A stretch of 64,000 nt of DNA from assembly GCF_015686695.1 (NCBI RefSeq), contig NZ_JADPMR010000003.1, positions 62,001 to 126,000 of the forward strand, written 5' to 3'. Shown piece after piece: positions 18,073-30,983 of this stretch; within the stretch, counting starts at the first letter, position 1; each line of letters starts with the position of its first letter. Made by a program: the position numbers and the translations under genes. This DNA comes from Vibrio nitrifigilis (GTDB lineage Bacteria > Pseudomonadota > Gammaproteobacteria > Enterobacterales > Vibrionaceae). The notes under the pieces were generated by a model. It saw nothing but the letters and a program-made list of their open reading frames with translations. It made no database searches and had not been told where the DNA came from.

Positions 18073-18380
18073 GCTCCGTCTTCCTATTTATCCCTACAGA
18101 CATGTCCTTTTTGACATTATTAAAATTAGGAGCGAGATGTGACGAATCCGTGATGTTTTCTTTTAAATGCCATGAAACTTACAACGGAACGCAAAAAATA
18201 AACAGCAACAATTTGAAAAATAAGAATAAAATAAACACGTTCAGTATCTCAAACCGATTATGGTATGAAGTGCTATTATTCTCCAGCCCACTTATTTGCA
18301 TAAAAAATCAACTTTTTGGTTGACGTCATCACTTGAGTGCGGTACTAATTTACCAACTTAATTTGTGGATGTTTATATTA
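18073..18380. other. Divergent control region of PAP2 gene and leu operon
   Basis: This 308-base region contains the leu promoter at 18320-18348. The remainder is AT-rich without a gene. Nothing else is recognisable. Confidence 0.5.
18320..18348 (+). promoter_or_regulatory. leu operon promoter
   Basis: TTGACG and TACTAA are separated by 17 bases, and the leader peptide ATG follows 33 bases after the -10. Position and fit are those expected for the leuLABCD promoter. Confidence 0.75.
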
Positions 18381-18443
18381 ATGACAATTCGTTTTTCACT
18401 CCTTCTCAGCCTCCTCCTTATCGTGAAACAATCGCGCGGGTGA
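18381..18443 (+). CDS. leuL: leu operon leader peptide
   Basis: This 20-codon frame reads MTIRFSLLLSLLLIVKQSRG, with six Leu codons in a seven-codon span. It lies between the leu promoter and an intrinsic terminator upstream of leuA. Stalling of ribosomes on the Leu run when charged tRNA-Leu is scarce would let an antiterminator form, the classical leucine attenuation mechanism. Five of the six codons are CTC or CTT rather than CTG; in fact none is CTG, so decoding depends on the less abundant Leu isoacceptors. A GTGGA/TCCAC hairpin at about 18446-18463 follows the stop codon. Confidence 0.9.
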   Translation: MTIRFSLLLSLLLIVKQSRG

Positions 18444-18478
18444 GCTGTGGACGAAAAACTCCACAATGCAGAATAACG

Positions 18479-18505
18479 AAAACCCGCTTTTAGCGGGTTT
18501 TTTTA
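18479..18505 (+). terminator. leu attenuator terminator
   Basis: AACCCGC and GCGGGTT flank a five-base loop, and a run of seven T follows. It sits 36 bases after leuL and 50 bases before leuA, so it terminates leader transcripts when leucine is plentiful. Confidence 0.88.
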
Positions 18506-18555
18506 TAACTAAATCCAGGAAGAAAACGATTAACTCTCGAAATGAGGAAGCAAAC

Positions 18556-20106
18556 ATGAACGACCAGGTCATATTATTCGATACGACATTGCGTGATGGT
18601 GAACAAGCTCTATCTGCCAGTTTAACCGTAAAAGAAAAACTGCAAATAGCATATGCACTAGAACGTCTAGGTATCGATGTTATTGAAGCAGGATTTCCGG
18701 TTTCATCGCCTGGTGATTTTGAATCGGTACAAACCATTGCAAAAAATATTAAAAATAGCCGCGTTTGTGCTCTTGCTCGTGCCGTAGAGAAAGATATCGA
18801 CGCAGCAGCTGAAGCATTAAAAGTTGCTGAAGCATTCCGTATTCATACCTTTATTTCAACTTCAACTGTTCATGTTCAAGACAAACTACGTCGAAGCTAT
18901 GAAGATGTTATCGAAATGGGTGTTAAAGCCGTTAAACACGCACGTAAATTTACCGATGACGTCGAATTTTCTTGCGAAGATGCTGGACGTACGCCAATCG
19001 ATAATCTTTGTCGTATGGTTGAGGCAGCAATTAGTGCAGGCGCTAAGACAATTAACATCCCTGACACAGTTGGTTATACCGTTCCAAGTGAATTTGGTGG
19101 TATTATTGAATCGTTATTCAACCGAGTTCCTAATATTGACCAAGCGATCATTTCTGTTCACTGCCATGATGATTTAGGCATGTCCGTGGCAAACTCGATC
19201 ACAGCAGTACAACATGGCGCTCGCCAAATTGAAGGAACTATCAACGGAATCGGTGAACGAGCTGGTAATACGGCGTTAGAAGAAGTCGCTATGATTTTGA
19301 AAACCCGTCAAAATATACTAGGCGTTACAACCGGAATTCAACACGAAGAAATCAGCCGTACAAGTAAACTAGTTAGTCAGTTATGTAACATGCCTATTCA
19401 GAGCAATAAAGCTATTGTAGGTGCTAATGCATTTAGCCACTCTTCTGGTATTCACCAAGATGGCATGCTGAAAAATAAGAACACTTACGAAATTATGACT
19501 CCTGAATCCATTGGACTAAAAAACCAAGGGTTGAACCTAACGAGTCGCAGTGGCCGAGCAGCCGTTAAGAGCCACATGCAATCATTAGGATATAGTGATA
19601 CTGACTACAACCTGGATGTGTTGTACGAAAACTTCTTGAAACTTGCAGATAAAAAAGGCCAAGTCTTCGATTATGACTTAGAAGCATTGATGTACTTTTC
19701 AAACCTGCGTGATGAAGACGATTACTTCAAATTGAATTATTTAAGTGTGCAGTCTGGCAGTGTAATGGCTACCACCAGTATCAAACTACAATGTGGTGAT
19801 GAAGAAAAATGTGAAGCGGCGGTAGGCAATGGCCCTGTCGATGCGTTGTACCAATGCATTTACCGAGTTACAGGTTATGACATTGTTTTAGATAAGTTTG
19901 ATTTGACCGCCAAGGGAGAAGGCGAAGACGGTTTAGGACAAGCCGATATCATTGCTAATTACAAGGGCCGTAAATATCACGGCACTGGCGTCTCAACAGA
20001 TATTGTTGAAGCATCAGGTGAAGCGCTTTTGCATGTTATCAATAGCATCCATCGTGCAGATGAAATTGAAGAGATTAAACAACGCAAAAAAATCGCCACA
20101 GTATAA
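18556..20106 (+). CDS. leuA: 2-isopropylmalate synthase
   Basis: LeuA condenses acetyl-CoA with 2-oxoisovalerate, the committed step to leucine. The HMGL-like TIM barrel opens with FDTTLRDGEQALSASL near residue 8. The metal-binding HCHDDLGMSVANS lies near 200 and NGIGERAGN near 232. The C-terminal regulatory domain binds leucine for feedback inhibition. I chose the ATG at 18556 (516 residues, after an AGGAAGC ribosome site). The frame is open to 18466, but that part lies over the attenuator. Confidence 0.97.
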   Translation: MNDQVILFDTTLRDGEQALSASLTVKEKLQIAYALERLGIDVIEAGFPVSSPGDFESVQTIAKNIKNSRVCALARAVEKDIDAAAEALKVAEAFRIHTFISTSTVHVQDKLRRSYEDVIEMGVKAVKHARKFTDDVEFSCEDAGRTPIDNLCRMVEAAISAGAKTINIPDTVGYTVPSEFGGIIESLFNRVPNIDQAIISVHCHDDLGMSVANSITAVQHGARQIEGTINGIGERAGNTALEEVAMILKTRQNILGVTTGIQHEEISRTSKLVSQLCNMPIQSNKAIVGANAFSHSSGIHQDGMLKNKNTYEIMTPESIGLKNQGLNLTSRSGRAAVKSHMQSLGYSDTDYNLDVLYENFLKLADKKGQVFDYDLEALMYFSNLRDEDDYFKLNYLSVQSGSVMATTSIKLQCGDEEKCEAAVGNGPVDALYQCIYRVTGYDIVLDKFDLTAKGEGEDGLGQADIIANYKGRKYHGTGVSTDIVEASGEALLHVINSIHRADEIEEIKQRKKIATV

Positions 20107-20157
20107 GAACTGCAGACCAGAATAAATTTATAACTCATTAAGACGAATAGGATTCGC

Positions 20158-21249
20158 ATGACAAACACAACATACAAAATCGCGGTTTTACCTGGCGATG
20201 GCATCGGCCCAGAAGTAATGGTGCAAGCAAACAAAGTGCTTGATGCCATCGAAACTAAATATAATTTGACCTTTGCCCGTGAAGAACACGACATCGGCGG
20301 TATCGCAATAGACAACCATGGTAAACCATTACCAGATACTACTTTGGCTGCTTGTGAAGAATCAGATGCCGTTCTGTTTGGTTCTGTTGGTGGCCCAAAA
20401 TGGGAACACCTTCCGGCAAATGAACAGCCGGAGCGTGGTGCCTTATTACCTCTTCGTAAACACTTCCAACTATTCTGTAATTTGCGTCCAGCTCAGATCC
20501 ATAATGGTTTAGAGGACTTTTCACCTCTACGCGCCGATATCTCAGCTCGTGGTTTTGATATTGTAGTGGTTCGTGAATTAACAGGTGGCATATACTTTGG
20601 TCAACCAAAAGGTCGTGAAGGTGAAGGCCCTAACGAAAAAGCCTTTGATACAGAAGTTTACCACCGCTATGAGATTGAACGTATTGCCAAGATTGCTTTT
20701 GAATCAGCAAGGCTACGTGATAAGAAAGTATGCTCTATAGATAAAGCTAACGTATTACAAAGCTCTATCATGTGGCGTGAAATTGTGACTGAAATTGCTA
20801 AAGACTATCCAGATGTCGAATTAACTCATATGTATATTGATAATGCGACTATGCAGTTAATTAAAGACCCATCTCAGTTCGATGTTGTACTGTGCTCAAA
20901 TATCTTTGGTGACATTTTGTCTGATGAATGTGCGATGATCACAGGCTCAATGGGCATGTTACCTTCAGCAAGTATGAACGAAAGTAAGTTTGGTTTGTAT
21001 GAACCGGCGGGCGGCAGTGCACCCGATATCGCAGGTAAAAATATTGCGAACCCAGTAGCGCAAATTCTTTCTGCAGCTCTAATGCTACGTTACAGCTTAG
21101 GCGAAGAAGATGCAGCTAAAGATATTGAAGCTGCAGTGAGTAAAGCGCTTGCTGCCGGCCAATTAACTGGTGACTTGGCCGGTAACAATCCTGCTTTAAG
21201 CACTAGTGAAATGGGTGATGTTATCGCTCAATATATCTCAAACTCATAA
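20158..21249 (+). CDS. leuB: 3-isopropylmalate dehydrogenase
   Basis: LeuB oxidises and decarboxylates 3-isopropylmalate with NAD. The 363-residue protein starts with the family pattern KIAVLPGDGIGPEVM. It has RELTGGIYFG near residue 140, the catalytic Lys and Asp residues of the dehydrogenase fold, and the NAD-site segment EPAGGSAPDIAGKNIANP near 285. It lies 51 bases after leuA in the leuABCD operon. Confidence 0.97.
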   Translation: MTNTTYKIAVLPGDGIGPEVMVQANKVLDAIETKYNLTFAREEHDIGGIAIDNHGKPLPDTTLAACEESDAVLFGSVGGPKWEHLPANEQPERGALLPLRKHFQLFCNLRPAQIHNGLEDFSPLRADISARGFDIVVVRELTGGIYFGQPKGREGEGPNEKAFDTEVYHRYEIERIAKIAFESARLRDKKVCSIDKANVLQSSIMWREIVTEIAKDYPDVELTHMYIDNATMQLIKDPSQFDVVLCSNIFGDILSDECAMITGSMGMLPSASMNESKFGLYEPAGGSAPDIAGKNIANPVAQILSAALMLRYSLGEEDAAKDIEAAVSKALAAGQLTGDLAGNNPALSTSEMGDVIAQYISNS

Positions 21250-21308
21250 TATTAGGAGGGATCGCATAGGCGATCCTTCTCGCTCTGCGAGCTGCAAGGA
21301 ACAAAGCA

Positions 21309-22715
21309 ATGTCAAAAGCAAAAACCTTATACGAAAAGATTTACGATGCTCATATTGCGGTTGAAGCCGAAGGCGAAAACCCAATTTTGTACATCGACCG
21401 CCATTTAGTACACGAAGTAACCTCACCTCAAGCGTTTGATGGACTGCGTGAAAAAGGGCGTCCAGTACGCCAAGTCAGCAAAACATTTGCTACGATGGAT
21501 CATAACGTATCGACCACCACCAAAGACATTAACGCATCTGGTGAGATGGCTCGTATACAAATGGAAACACTATCAAAAAACTGTAAAGAGTTTGGTGTCA
21601 CTCTGTTTGATATTAACCATAAATATCAGGGTATTGTGCATGTTATGGGGCCTGAGTTAGGTATTACTCTACCAGGTATGACCATCGTCTGTGGCGACTC
21701 TCACACTGCAACTCACGGTGCCTTCGGCTCCCTAGCATTTGGTATCGGTACTTCTGAAGTTGAGCATGTTTTAGCAACTCAAACACTAAAACAAGCCCGT
21801 GCTAAGACCATGAAAATTGAAGTAAAAGGCAAGGTGGCTCCTGGAATTACCGCCAAGGATATTGTTTTGGCCATTATCGGTAAAACAACATCAGCCGGCG
21901 GCACCGGTTATGTGGTTGAATTTTGTGGTGAAGCCATTCGAGATCTCTCCATGGAAGGCCGTATGACGGTATGTAATATGGCCATTGAGTTAGGTGCTAA
22001 AGCAGGTCTTATCGCCCCTGATGAAACGACATTCGATTACATTAAAAATCGTCGTTACGCCCCTTCAGCTGAAGATTGGAATGCAGCAGTGGAATATTGG
22101 TCTTCATTAAAAACTGATGAAGATGCAGAATTCGATGCTGTAGTGACTTTAAATGCTGCAGATATTCGCCCACAAGTCACTTGGGGCACTAACCCAGGTC
22201 AAGTAATGGCGGTAGACGGTATCATTCCTTCACCAGAAGATTTCTCTGATCCTGTAGAAAAAGCCTCAGCAACAAAAGCTCTTGCATATATGGGATTAAA
22301 AGGTGGTACTAAACTAGCTGAATATAAAATTAATAAAGTATTCGTTGGCTCTTGTACTAACTCACGTATCGAAGATATGCGAGCTGCTGCTGAAGTTGCT
22401 AAAGGCAAAAAAGTCGCGTCACACGTACAGGCCTTGATCGTACCTGGCTCTGAACAAGTTAAAGCGCAAGCAGAAGAAGAAGGCTTAGATAAAATCTTTA
22501 TCGAAGCAGGATTTGAATGGCGTTTACCTGGCTGCTCCATGTGTTTGGCAATGAACAATGACCGCTTAGGTCCTGGAGAGCGCTGTGCATCAACGTCTAA
22601 CCGTAACTTCGAAGGCCGCCAAGGTCGTGATGGTCGTACACACCTAGTTAGCCCAGCAATGGCCGCAGCAGCTGCAATCGCAGGGCACTTTGTCGACATC
22701 CGAGAAATCAACTAA
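21309..22715 (+). CDS. leuC: 3-isopropylmalate dehydratase large subunit
   Basis: LeuC carries the [4Fe-4S] cluster of isopropylmalate isomerase and acts with LeuD. The cluster Cys residues are visible in GSCTNSRIEDMR near residue 347 and in GCSMCLAMN near 409. VCGDSHTATHGAFG, typical of aconitase-family proteins, is near 128. The 468-residue length is standard. It sits 59 bases after leuB, with an AAGGA site before the ATG. Confidence 0.97.
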   Translation: MSKAKTLYEKIYDAHIAVEAEGENPILYIDRHLVHEVTSPQAFDGLREKGRPVRQVSKTFATMDHNVSTTTKDINASGEMARIQMETLSKNCKEFGVTLFDINHKYQGIVHVMGPELGITLPGMTIVCGDSHTATHGAFGSLAFGIGTSEVEHVLATQTLKQARAKTMKIEVKGKVAPGITAKDIVLAIIGKTTSAGGTGYVVEFCGEAIRDLSMEGRMTVCNMAIELGAKAGLIAPDETTFDYIKNRRYAPSAEDWNAAVEYWSSLKTDEDAEFDAVVTLNAADIRPQVTWGTNPGQVMAVDGIIPSPEDFSDPVEKASATKALAYMGLKGGTKLAEYKINKVFVGSCTNSRIEDMRAAAEVAKGKKVASHVQALIVPGSEQVKAQAEEEGLDKIFIEAGFEWRLPGCSMCLAMNNDRLGPGERCASTSNRNFEGRQGRDGRTHLVSPAMAAAAAIAGHFVDIREIN

Positions 22716-22732
22716 TTAGAAAGGACACTATC

Positions 22733-23335
22733 ATGGCAGGATTTAAACAACATACTGGTTTAGTTGTCCCATTGGATGCAGCCAACGTCGATACCGATGC
22801 GATTATCCCAAAACAGTTTCTACAAAAAGTAACACGAACTGGTTTTGGTAAGCACCTATTCCATGACTGGCGCTTTCTTGATGATGCAGGTGAACAACCA
22901 AACCCTGAGTTCGTATTAAATAAATCACAATACAAAGGAGCAAGTATCTTACTCGCTCGCGAAAACTTTGGTTGTGGTTCTTCTCGTGAACATGCACCTT
23001 GGGCACTTGCTGACTACGGTATTCAAGTAATGATTGCACCAAGTTTTGCTGATATTTTCTACGGCAACTCAATCAACAACCAAATGGTTCCAGTACGTTT
23101 GACAGAAGAGGAAGTCGATGAAATCTTCCATTTCGTACAAGCAACTGAAGGTGCAGAAGTCACTGTTGATCTAGAATCAATGACAGTAACAGCAAATGGC
23201 AAAAATTATTCATTTGAGATTGATGAATTCCGTCGTCACTGCTTACTCAATGGATTAGATAATATTGGCCTAACACTTCAACACGCAGATAAAATTGCCG
23301 AGTTCGAAGCAAACATACCTAATTTCTTGCAATAA
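22733..23335 (+). CDS. leuD: 3-isopropylmalate dehydratase small subunit
   Basis: LeuD supplies the swivelling domain of isopropylmalate isomerase and binds substrate at the interface with LeuC. The 200-residue protein has VDTDAIIPKQFL near residue 21 and the substrate-binding FGCGSSREHAPWAL near 80. It starts 17 bases after leuC, as expected for stoichiometric expression, and is the last gene of the operon. A strong terminator follows. Confidence 0.97.
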   Translation: MAGFKQHTGLVVPLDAANVDTDAIIPKQFLQKVTRTGFGKHLFHDWRFLDDAGEQPNPEFVLNKSQYKGASILLARENFGCGSSREHAPWALADYGIQVMIAPSFADIFYGNSINNQMVPVRLTEEEVDEIFHFVQATEGAEVTVDLESMTVTANGKNYSFEIDEFRRHCLLNGLDNIGLTLQHADKIAEFEANIPNFLQ

Positions 23336-23354
23336 AGAGCCATTCTTTATGAAC

Positions 23355-23383
23355 AAAAGCTGCCGATATGGCAGCTTTTTTTA
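23355..23383 (+). terminator. Terminator of the leu operon
   Basis: AAAGCTGCC and GGCAGCTTT form a nine-pair stem followed by a T-run on the plus strand, 20 bases after leuD. Confidence 0.87.
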
Positions 23384-23446
23384 TATCCGATAACCACAAA
23401 CAAAAGTTCCTGAGGAAATATGAATATATACAGTAGGTATAAAACG

Positions 23447-23479
23447 AGAAAACCCCAGCCGAGTGGGCTGGGGTTTTGA
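23447..23479 (-). terminator. Terminator of the rRNA operon
   Basis: On the minus strand AAAACCCCAGCC pairs with GGCTGGGGTTTT around a short loop, followed by TTTTCTCGTTTT. It is five bases past the last 5S gene and ends the operon. The palindrome could also stop read-through from leuD. Confidence 0.88.
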
Positions 23480-23483
23480 AATA

Positions 23484-23603
23484 AAGCCTGGCGATGACCT
23501 ACTCTCACATGGGGAAGCCCCACACTACCATCGGCGCAATTTTGTTTCACTTCTGAGTTCGGCATGGAATCAGGTGGGTCCAAAATGCTATGGTCGCCAA
23601 GCA
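23484..23603 (-). rRNA. rrf: 5S ribosomal RNA (distal copy)
   Basis: This 120-base gene begins TGCTTGGCGACCATAGC and ends GCCAGGC on the minus strand, with both ends pairing as in bacterial 5S. It is nearly identical to the copy at 23783-23902; I can see small differences around the middle (for example CAATTTTG against CGATTTCG on the plus strand). It is the last gene of the operon, after tRNA-Thr. Confidence 0.95.
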
Positions 23604-23652
23604 AATTCTGTATTATTGAGTAAAAAGAAGGCACTCAACAAATTGTAATAAA

Positions 23653-23728
<76 letters not shown>

Positions 23729-23747
23729 TAAAGCGTCTGTTCAGACT

Positions 23748-23776
23748 AAAAGGCCCGTGATAACACGGGCCTCTTT
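23748..23776 (-). terminator. Terminator-like hairpin between 5S and tRNA-Thr
   Basis: On the minus strand GGCCCGTG and CACGGGCC form an eight-pair GC-rich stem with a TTAT loop followed by TTTT. It lies 7 bases after the first 5S gene and 20 bases before tRNA-Thr, inside the rRNA operon. It may cause partial termination or be a remnant of an older operon end. rRNA antitermination could let polymerase pass. Confidence 0.65.
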
Positions 23777-23782
23777 AAATTA

Positions 23783-23902
23783 AAGCCTGGCGATGACCTA
23801 CTCTCACATGGGGAAGCCCCACACTACCATCGGCGCGATTTCGTTTCACTTCTGAGTTCGGCATGGGATCAGGTGGGTCCAAAATGCTATGGTCGCCAAG
23901 CA
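23783..23902 (-). rRNA. rrf: 5S ribosomal RNA (proximal copy)
   Basis: This 120-base 5S gene has the same ends as the distal copy and starts about 113 bases after the 3' end of 23S rRNA. It is the usual 5S position in the operon. The presence of a second copy after tRNA-Thr makes two 5S genes in one operon. Confidence 0.95.
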
Positions 23903-24015
23903 AATTCTTTGTTGTTACCGCTACGCAGCAACAATTAATTCAGAAAGCTGTCGTTCTCTACACAATCAAGTGTGTCTCTTATATCGAGTCCGATACAAAA
24001 CCTTTTTGGTGTTGT

Positions 24016-26906
<2,891 letters not shown>

Positions 26907-27214
26907 ATACAACCCAAAAAAGTTTTGAGTTGATGAACAAGTCACCAAGGTTTGTCTGCATTTTTATACATGTTGCAGACTCGATATTGCCGGACTCAAT
27001 TTTGAATACTTACTACTTAAAGTAAGCTTCCCAAGAACACTTGAATGTGTGTTGGTTATTTTCATAAAGAAAATAATTGAGAACTTTTACAAGTAATTTT
27101 CTATTTCATTGAAATAAAAGATTACTTTGTCAGCTTTCCAAATTGTTAAAGAGCAATGTGTTTTCTTACGAAAATCACCATTTTTAAGAACACTTAAGCA
27201 AATGTGCTTAAAGA
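26907..27214 (-). other. Spacer between tRNA-Ala and 23S rRNA
   Basis: This 308-base spacer carries the antitermination boxA at 27139-27157 (minus strand TTGCTCTTTAACAATTTGG) and the flanking sequence that pairs around 23S for RNase III processing. No tRNA-Glu or other gene is present. Confidence 0.7.
27139..27157 (-). promoter_or_regulatory. Spacer boxA antitermination element
   Basis: The minus strand reads TTGCTCTTTAACAATTTGG, a full match to the boxA core GCTCTTTAACA bound by NusB-NusE during rRNA antitermination. Confidence 0.85.
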
Positions 27215-27290
27215 TGGTGGAGCTATGCGGGATCGAACCGCAGACCTCCTGCGTGCAAGGCAGGCGCTCTCCCAGCTGAGCTATAGCCCC
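27215..27290 (-). tRNA. alaT: tRNA-Ala (TGC)
   Basis: This 76-base spacer tRNA begins GGGGCTATAGCTCAGCTGGG and ends in encoded CCA. The anticodon is TGC within CTTGCAC. It follows tRNA-Ile in the 16S-23S spacer, the usual Ile-Ala pair. Confidence 0.96.
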
Positions 27291-27380
27291 ATCTTGGTTA
27301 AAATTTTCAGAAACAAGGCCGTTATTGAGGACGTGTAGTTCGCTACACGACGAAATAACTAACGCAGTTACTGGAAATTT

Positions 27381-27457
27381 TGGTGGGTCTGAGTGGACTC
27401 GAACCACCGACCTCTCGCTTATCAGGCGAACGCTCTAACCACCTGAGCTACAGACCC
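27381..27457 (-). tRNA. ileT: tRNA-Ile (GAT)
   Basis: This 77-base spacer tRNA begins GGGTCTGTAGCTCAGGTGG and ends in encoded CCA. The anticodon loop CTGATAA gives anticodon GAT. It lies between 16S rRNA and tRNA-Ala. Confidence 0.96.
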
Positions 27458-27518
27458 ACTAGGTGCTCTATTAAACCGTATCAATCTGTGTGAACACTCA
27501 TCGCAATAATCTTATCGT

Positions 27519-29071
<1,553 letters not shown>

Positions 29072-29248
29072 AAGTTTTTTGTGGCTCAATGAATACTGAA
29101 TACATTACTAAGTAATGTTGAATTGACTGTGCCAAGACCCCTAATGTTTCCAAAAGACATCTTGATTGGTCACTCAGTTCATTGAAACCAATTGGAAACC
29201 GAAGTTTCTCATTTGATTATCATCAACGAGTGCCCACACAGATTGATA

Positions 29249-29270
29249 GGTTTAAATTGTTAAAGAGCTT
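29249..29270 (-). promoter_or_regulatory. Leader boxA antitermination element
   Basis: The minus strand contains AAGCTCTTTAACAATTTAAA, matching the boxA core upstream of 16S rRNA. Confidence 0.85.
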
Positions 29271-29421
29271 GCTTTTCAAGAACTTTTCTCTCAAAGCGGA
29301 GGTGCATTCTAGCGATTTCGTTGTCAGTGTCAAACACTTTTTTCAACTTTCTCATTCGAGCGTCTTATCCTCTTACTGAACCGCTGAAGCCTTGTGGCGT
29401 CTGCCGTGTCAGTGAGGGCGC

Positions 29422-29449
29422 ATTATAGGGAGTTCTTTTAAGTTGGCAA
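29422..29449 (-). promoter_or_regulatory. rRNA operon promoter
   Basis: On the minus strand TTGCCA and a perfect TATAAT are 16 bases apart, followed by a GCGCC discriminator typical of stringent, growth-rate controlled rRNA promoters. Long A and T runs upstream resemble an UP element. Only one strong promoter is evident. Confidence 0.82.
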
Positions 29450-29544
29450 GCGGAAAATCGCTTTTTTTATCGAAAAAAAAAGCGTTCGAACAAAGTTTCA
29501 ACAGAACGGATTTTATACCCATTTACCCTCACAAAAGAAACAAT

Positions 29545-29568
29545 TTACCCACAGATTGCTGTGGATAA
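29545..29568. promoter_or_regulatory. Inverted pair of DnaA-box-like 9-mers
   Basis: The plus strand reads TTACCCACA, a six-base gap, then TGTGGATAA. The latter is the reverse complement of the perfect DnaA box TTATCCACA; the former is a one-mismatch box. The palindrome may instead act as a weak hairpin at the end of the HD-GYP transcript. Confidence 0.35.
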
Positions 29569-30834
29569 CTACTCATTTCCTTCGAAGAAATAGGACACCC
29601 TTGCCCGTGGGTTTAGGTATTCACGAATTTTATCGGGCAGTTTATTCGGGAGGATGGCATTCACTATCTTTATATCCTTATCAGCTAAGTCAATTATTGG
29701 CGCTTGGTTTCTTGGTACTGAGGGATCATAAATAAGTACATTGGGAAATAGCAGGTTATTGGCATTAACAGAAATGACTAACCCTACCATCTCATTAGAG
29801 AGCTGGACGACAGTGCCAGGAGGGAAAACCCCCATAAACTTCACTAAGATACTTAGGTTCTCTGGATCATAAAGATGCTTACAGTTCTTAAACATATAAG
29901 AAAGAGCAATATAGGGTATCTTTTGTTCACTCGGAATATTGGGATGACATAGATTGTCGAAAGCATTCGCTACCGCAACAATTTGTGCTAGTTCATCAAT
30001 CTCTGCTCCTTTTAGACCGTTAGGGTAACCAGAACCATCATTGAGTTCATGGTGTTGCTCAATCACTCTTTTCGTTGTTTCCGGAAAACTATCTATATTC
30101 GCAGCAAGCTCAAGTCCATACTTAGTGTGTAACTTTAAGTAGTTCAATTCTGGAGCGGTCAATTGCGTCTGTTTTCTAACGATAGCAGCTGGGACTCGGA
30201 CTTTTCCCATATCATGAAATAATGCGGCGAAAGCTAACTGCTTTATCTTTTCTGGTGGGTACTCTTTTACCTTACCAATCATCATAGAAATGACGGCAAC
30301 GTTTAATGAATGAAAATAGATATCCTCGAATTCACTTTTGCCATTCATTAAATGTAAAGTCACATTGTCTTCACTCAATAAAGTATCAACAATATCTTCG
30401 ACCAAAACGCTAGCTTCATTAACAGCGTCAACTGGGCGACTACGTATTTTGTTCATCACAGCTCGCATACGCGACAATGAACGTTCAAACTCTTTTTCTA
30501 CCGCACTAACTTTACGTCGATAAGCACTCAGTCTTTCTATTCGTTTTTGCTTTTCTTGCCAAAGTTTATCTGCTTCTTCGGCTAATATAGCTTCCTGCTC
30601 TACATCTTTTTCTTCATTTTCATTTTCTTCAGCTTTAGGCGGTAGCGGTTCAACATCACTTTGGTTTGTATTCAAAAATACGTGCTGGATCCCCAAATGA
30701 CGAATCATAGTGATCTGATCTTGTGACTTTATTTTAAAGCTATTAAATAAAAAGGGATGATCATTCCACTTAACAGGTAGTCGAATATGTAAACCCGGTT
30801 GTAGTCGATCTACTGTTATTTTGATACTCGCCAC
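29569..30834 (-). CDS. HD-GYP domain cyclic-di-GMP phosphodiesterase
   Basis: The 421-residue protein combines an N-terminal DUF3391-type region (residues 1-100), an acidic and basic coiled-coil linker, and a C-terminal HD-GYP domain. The metal and catalytic motifs look intact: LFHDMGKVRVP near residue 208 and HHELNDGSGYPNGLKG near 262. This predicts hydrolysis of cyclic-di-GMP to GMP and a role in motility or biofilm control. It lacks a membrane segment. The start is a GTG at 30834 with GGGAAAG upstream. It lies directly upstream of the rRNA promoter on the same strand without an obvious terminator. Confidence 0.9.
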   Translation of the reverse strand: MASIKITVDRLQPGLHIRLPVKWNDHPFLFNSFKIKSQDQITMIRHLGIQHVFLNTNQSDVEPLPPKAEENENEEKDVEQEAILAEEADKLWQEKQKRIERLSAYRRKVSAVEKEFERSLSRMRAVMNKIRSRPVDAVNEASVLVEDIVDTLLSEDNVTLHLMNGKSEFEDIYFHSLNVAVISMMIGKVKEYPPEKIKQLAFAALFHDMGKVRVPAAIVRKQTQLTAPELNYLKLHTKYGLELAANIDSFPETTKRVIEQHHELNDGSGYPNGLKGAEIDELAQIVAVANAFDNLCHPNIPSEQKIPYIALSYMFKNCKHLYDPENLSILVKFMGVFPPGTVVQLSNEMVGLVISVNANNLLFPNVLIYDPSVPRNQAPIIDLADKDIKIVNAILPNKLPDKIREYLNPRARVSYFFEGNE

Positions 30835-30983
30835 ATTTACTTTCCCAACTCAAACAACACTGCTGTAAGTCTAGGATAAGAAATGAAATATGGAGTAATG
30901 GGTTACGATAATTTATCTCTATAGATCACTTTATAAATTATTCAGAGTGAGAAGGAATACAAGCTCAAAGCGACATACTAGAT

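Larger units (their letters stand above)
29072..29568 (-). other. rRNA operon leader and promoter region
   Basis: This 497-base stretch holds the rrn promoter at 29422-29449, an upstream A/T-tract region at about 29452-29485 that looks like an UP element, and the leader boxA at 29249-29270. An inverted pair of DnaA-box-like 9-mers lies at 29545-29568, right after the HD-GYP stop. No gene lies here. Confidence 0.7.

Noticed and set aside
22199..22711. A 170-codon minus-strand frame opposite leuC
   Set aside because: It is antisense to a strongly conserved enzyme gene and has no family features.
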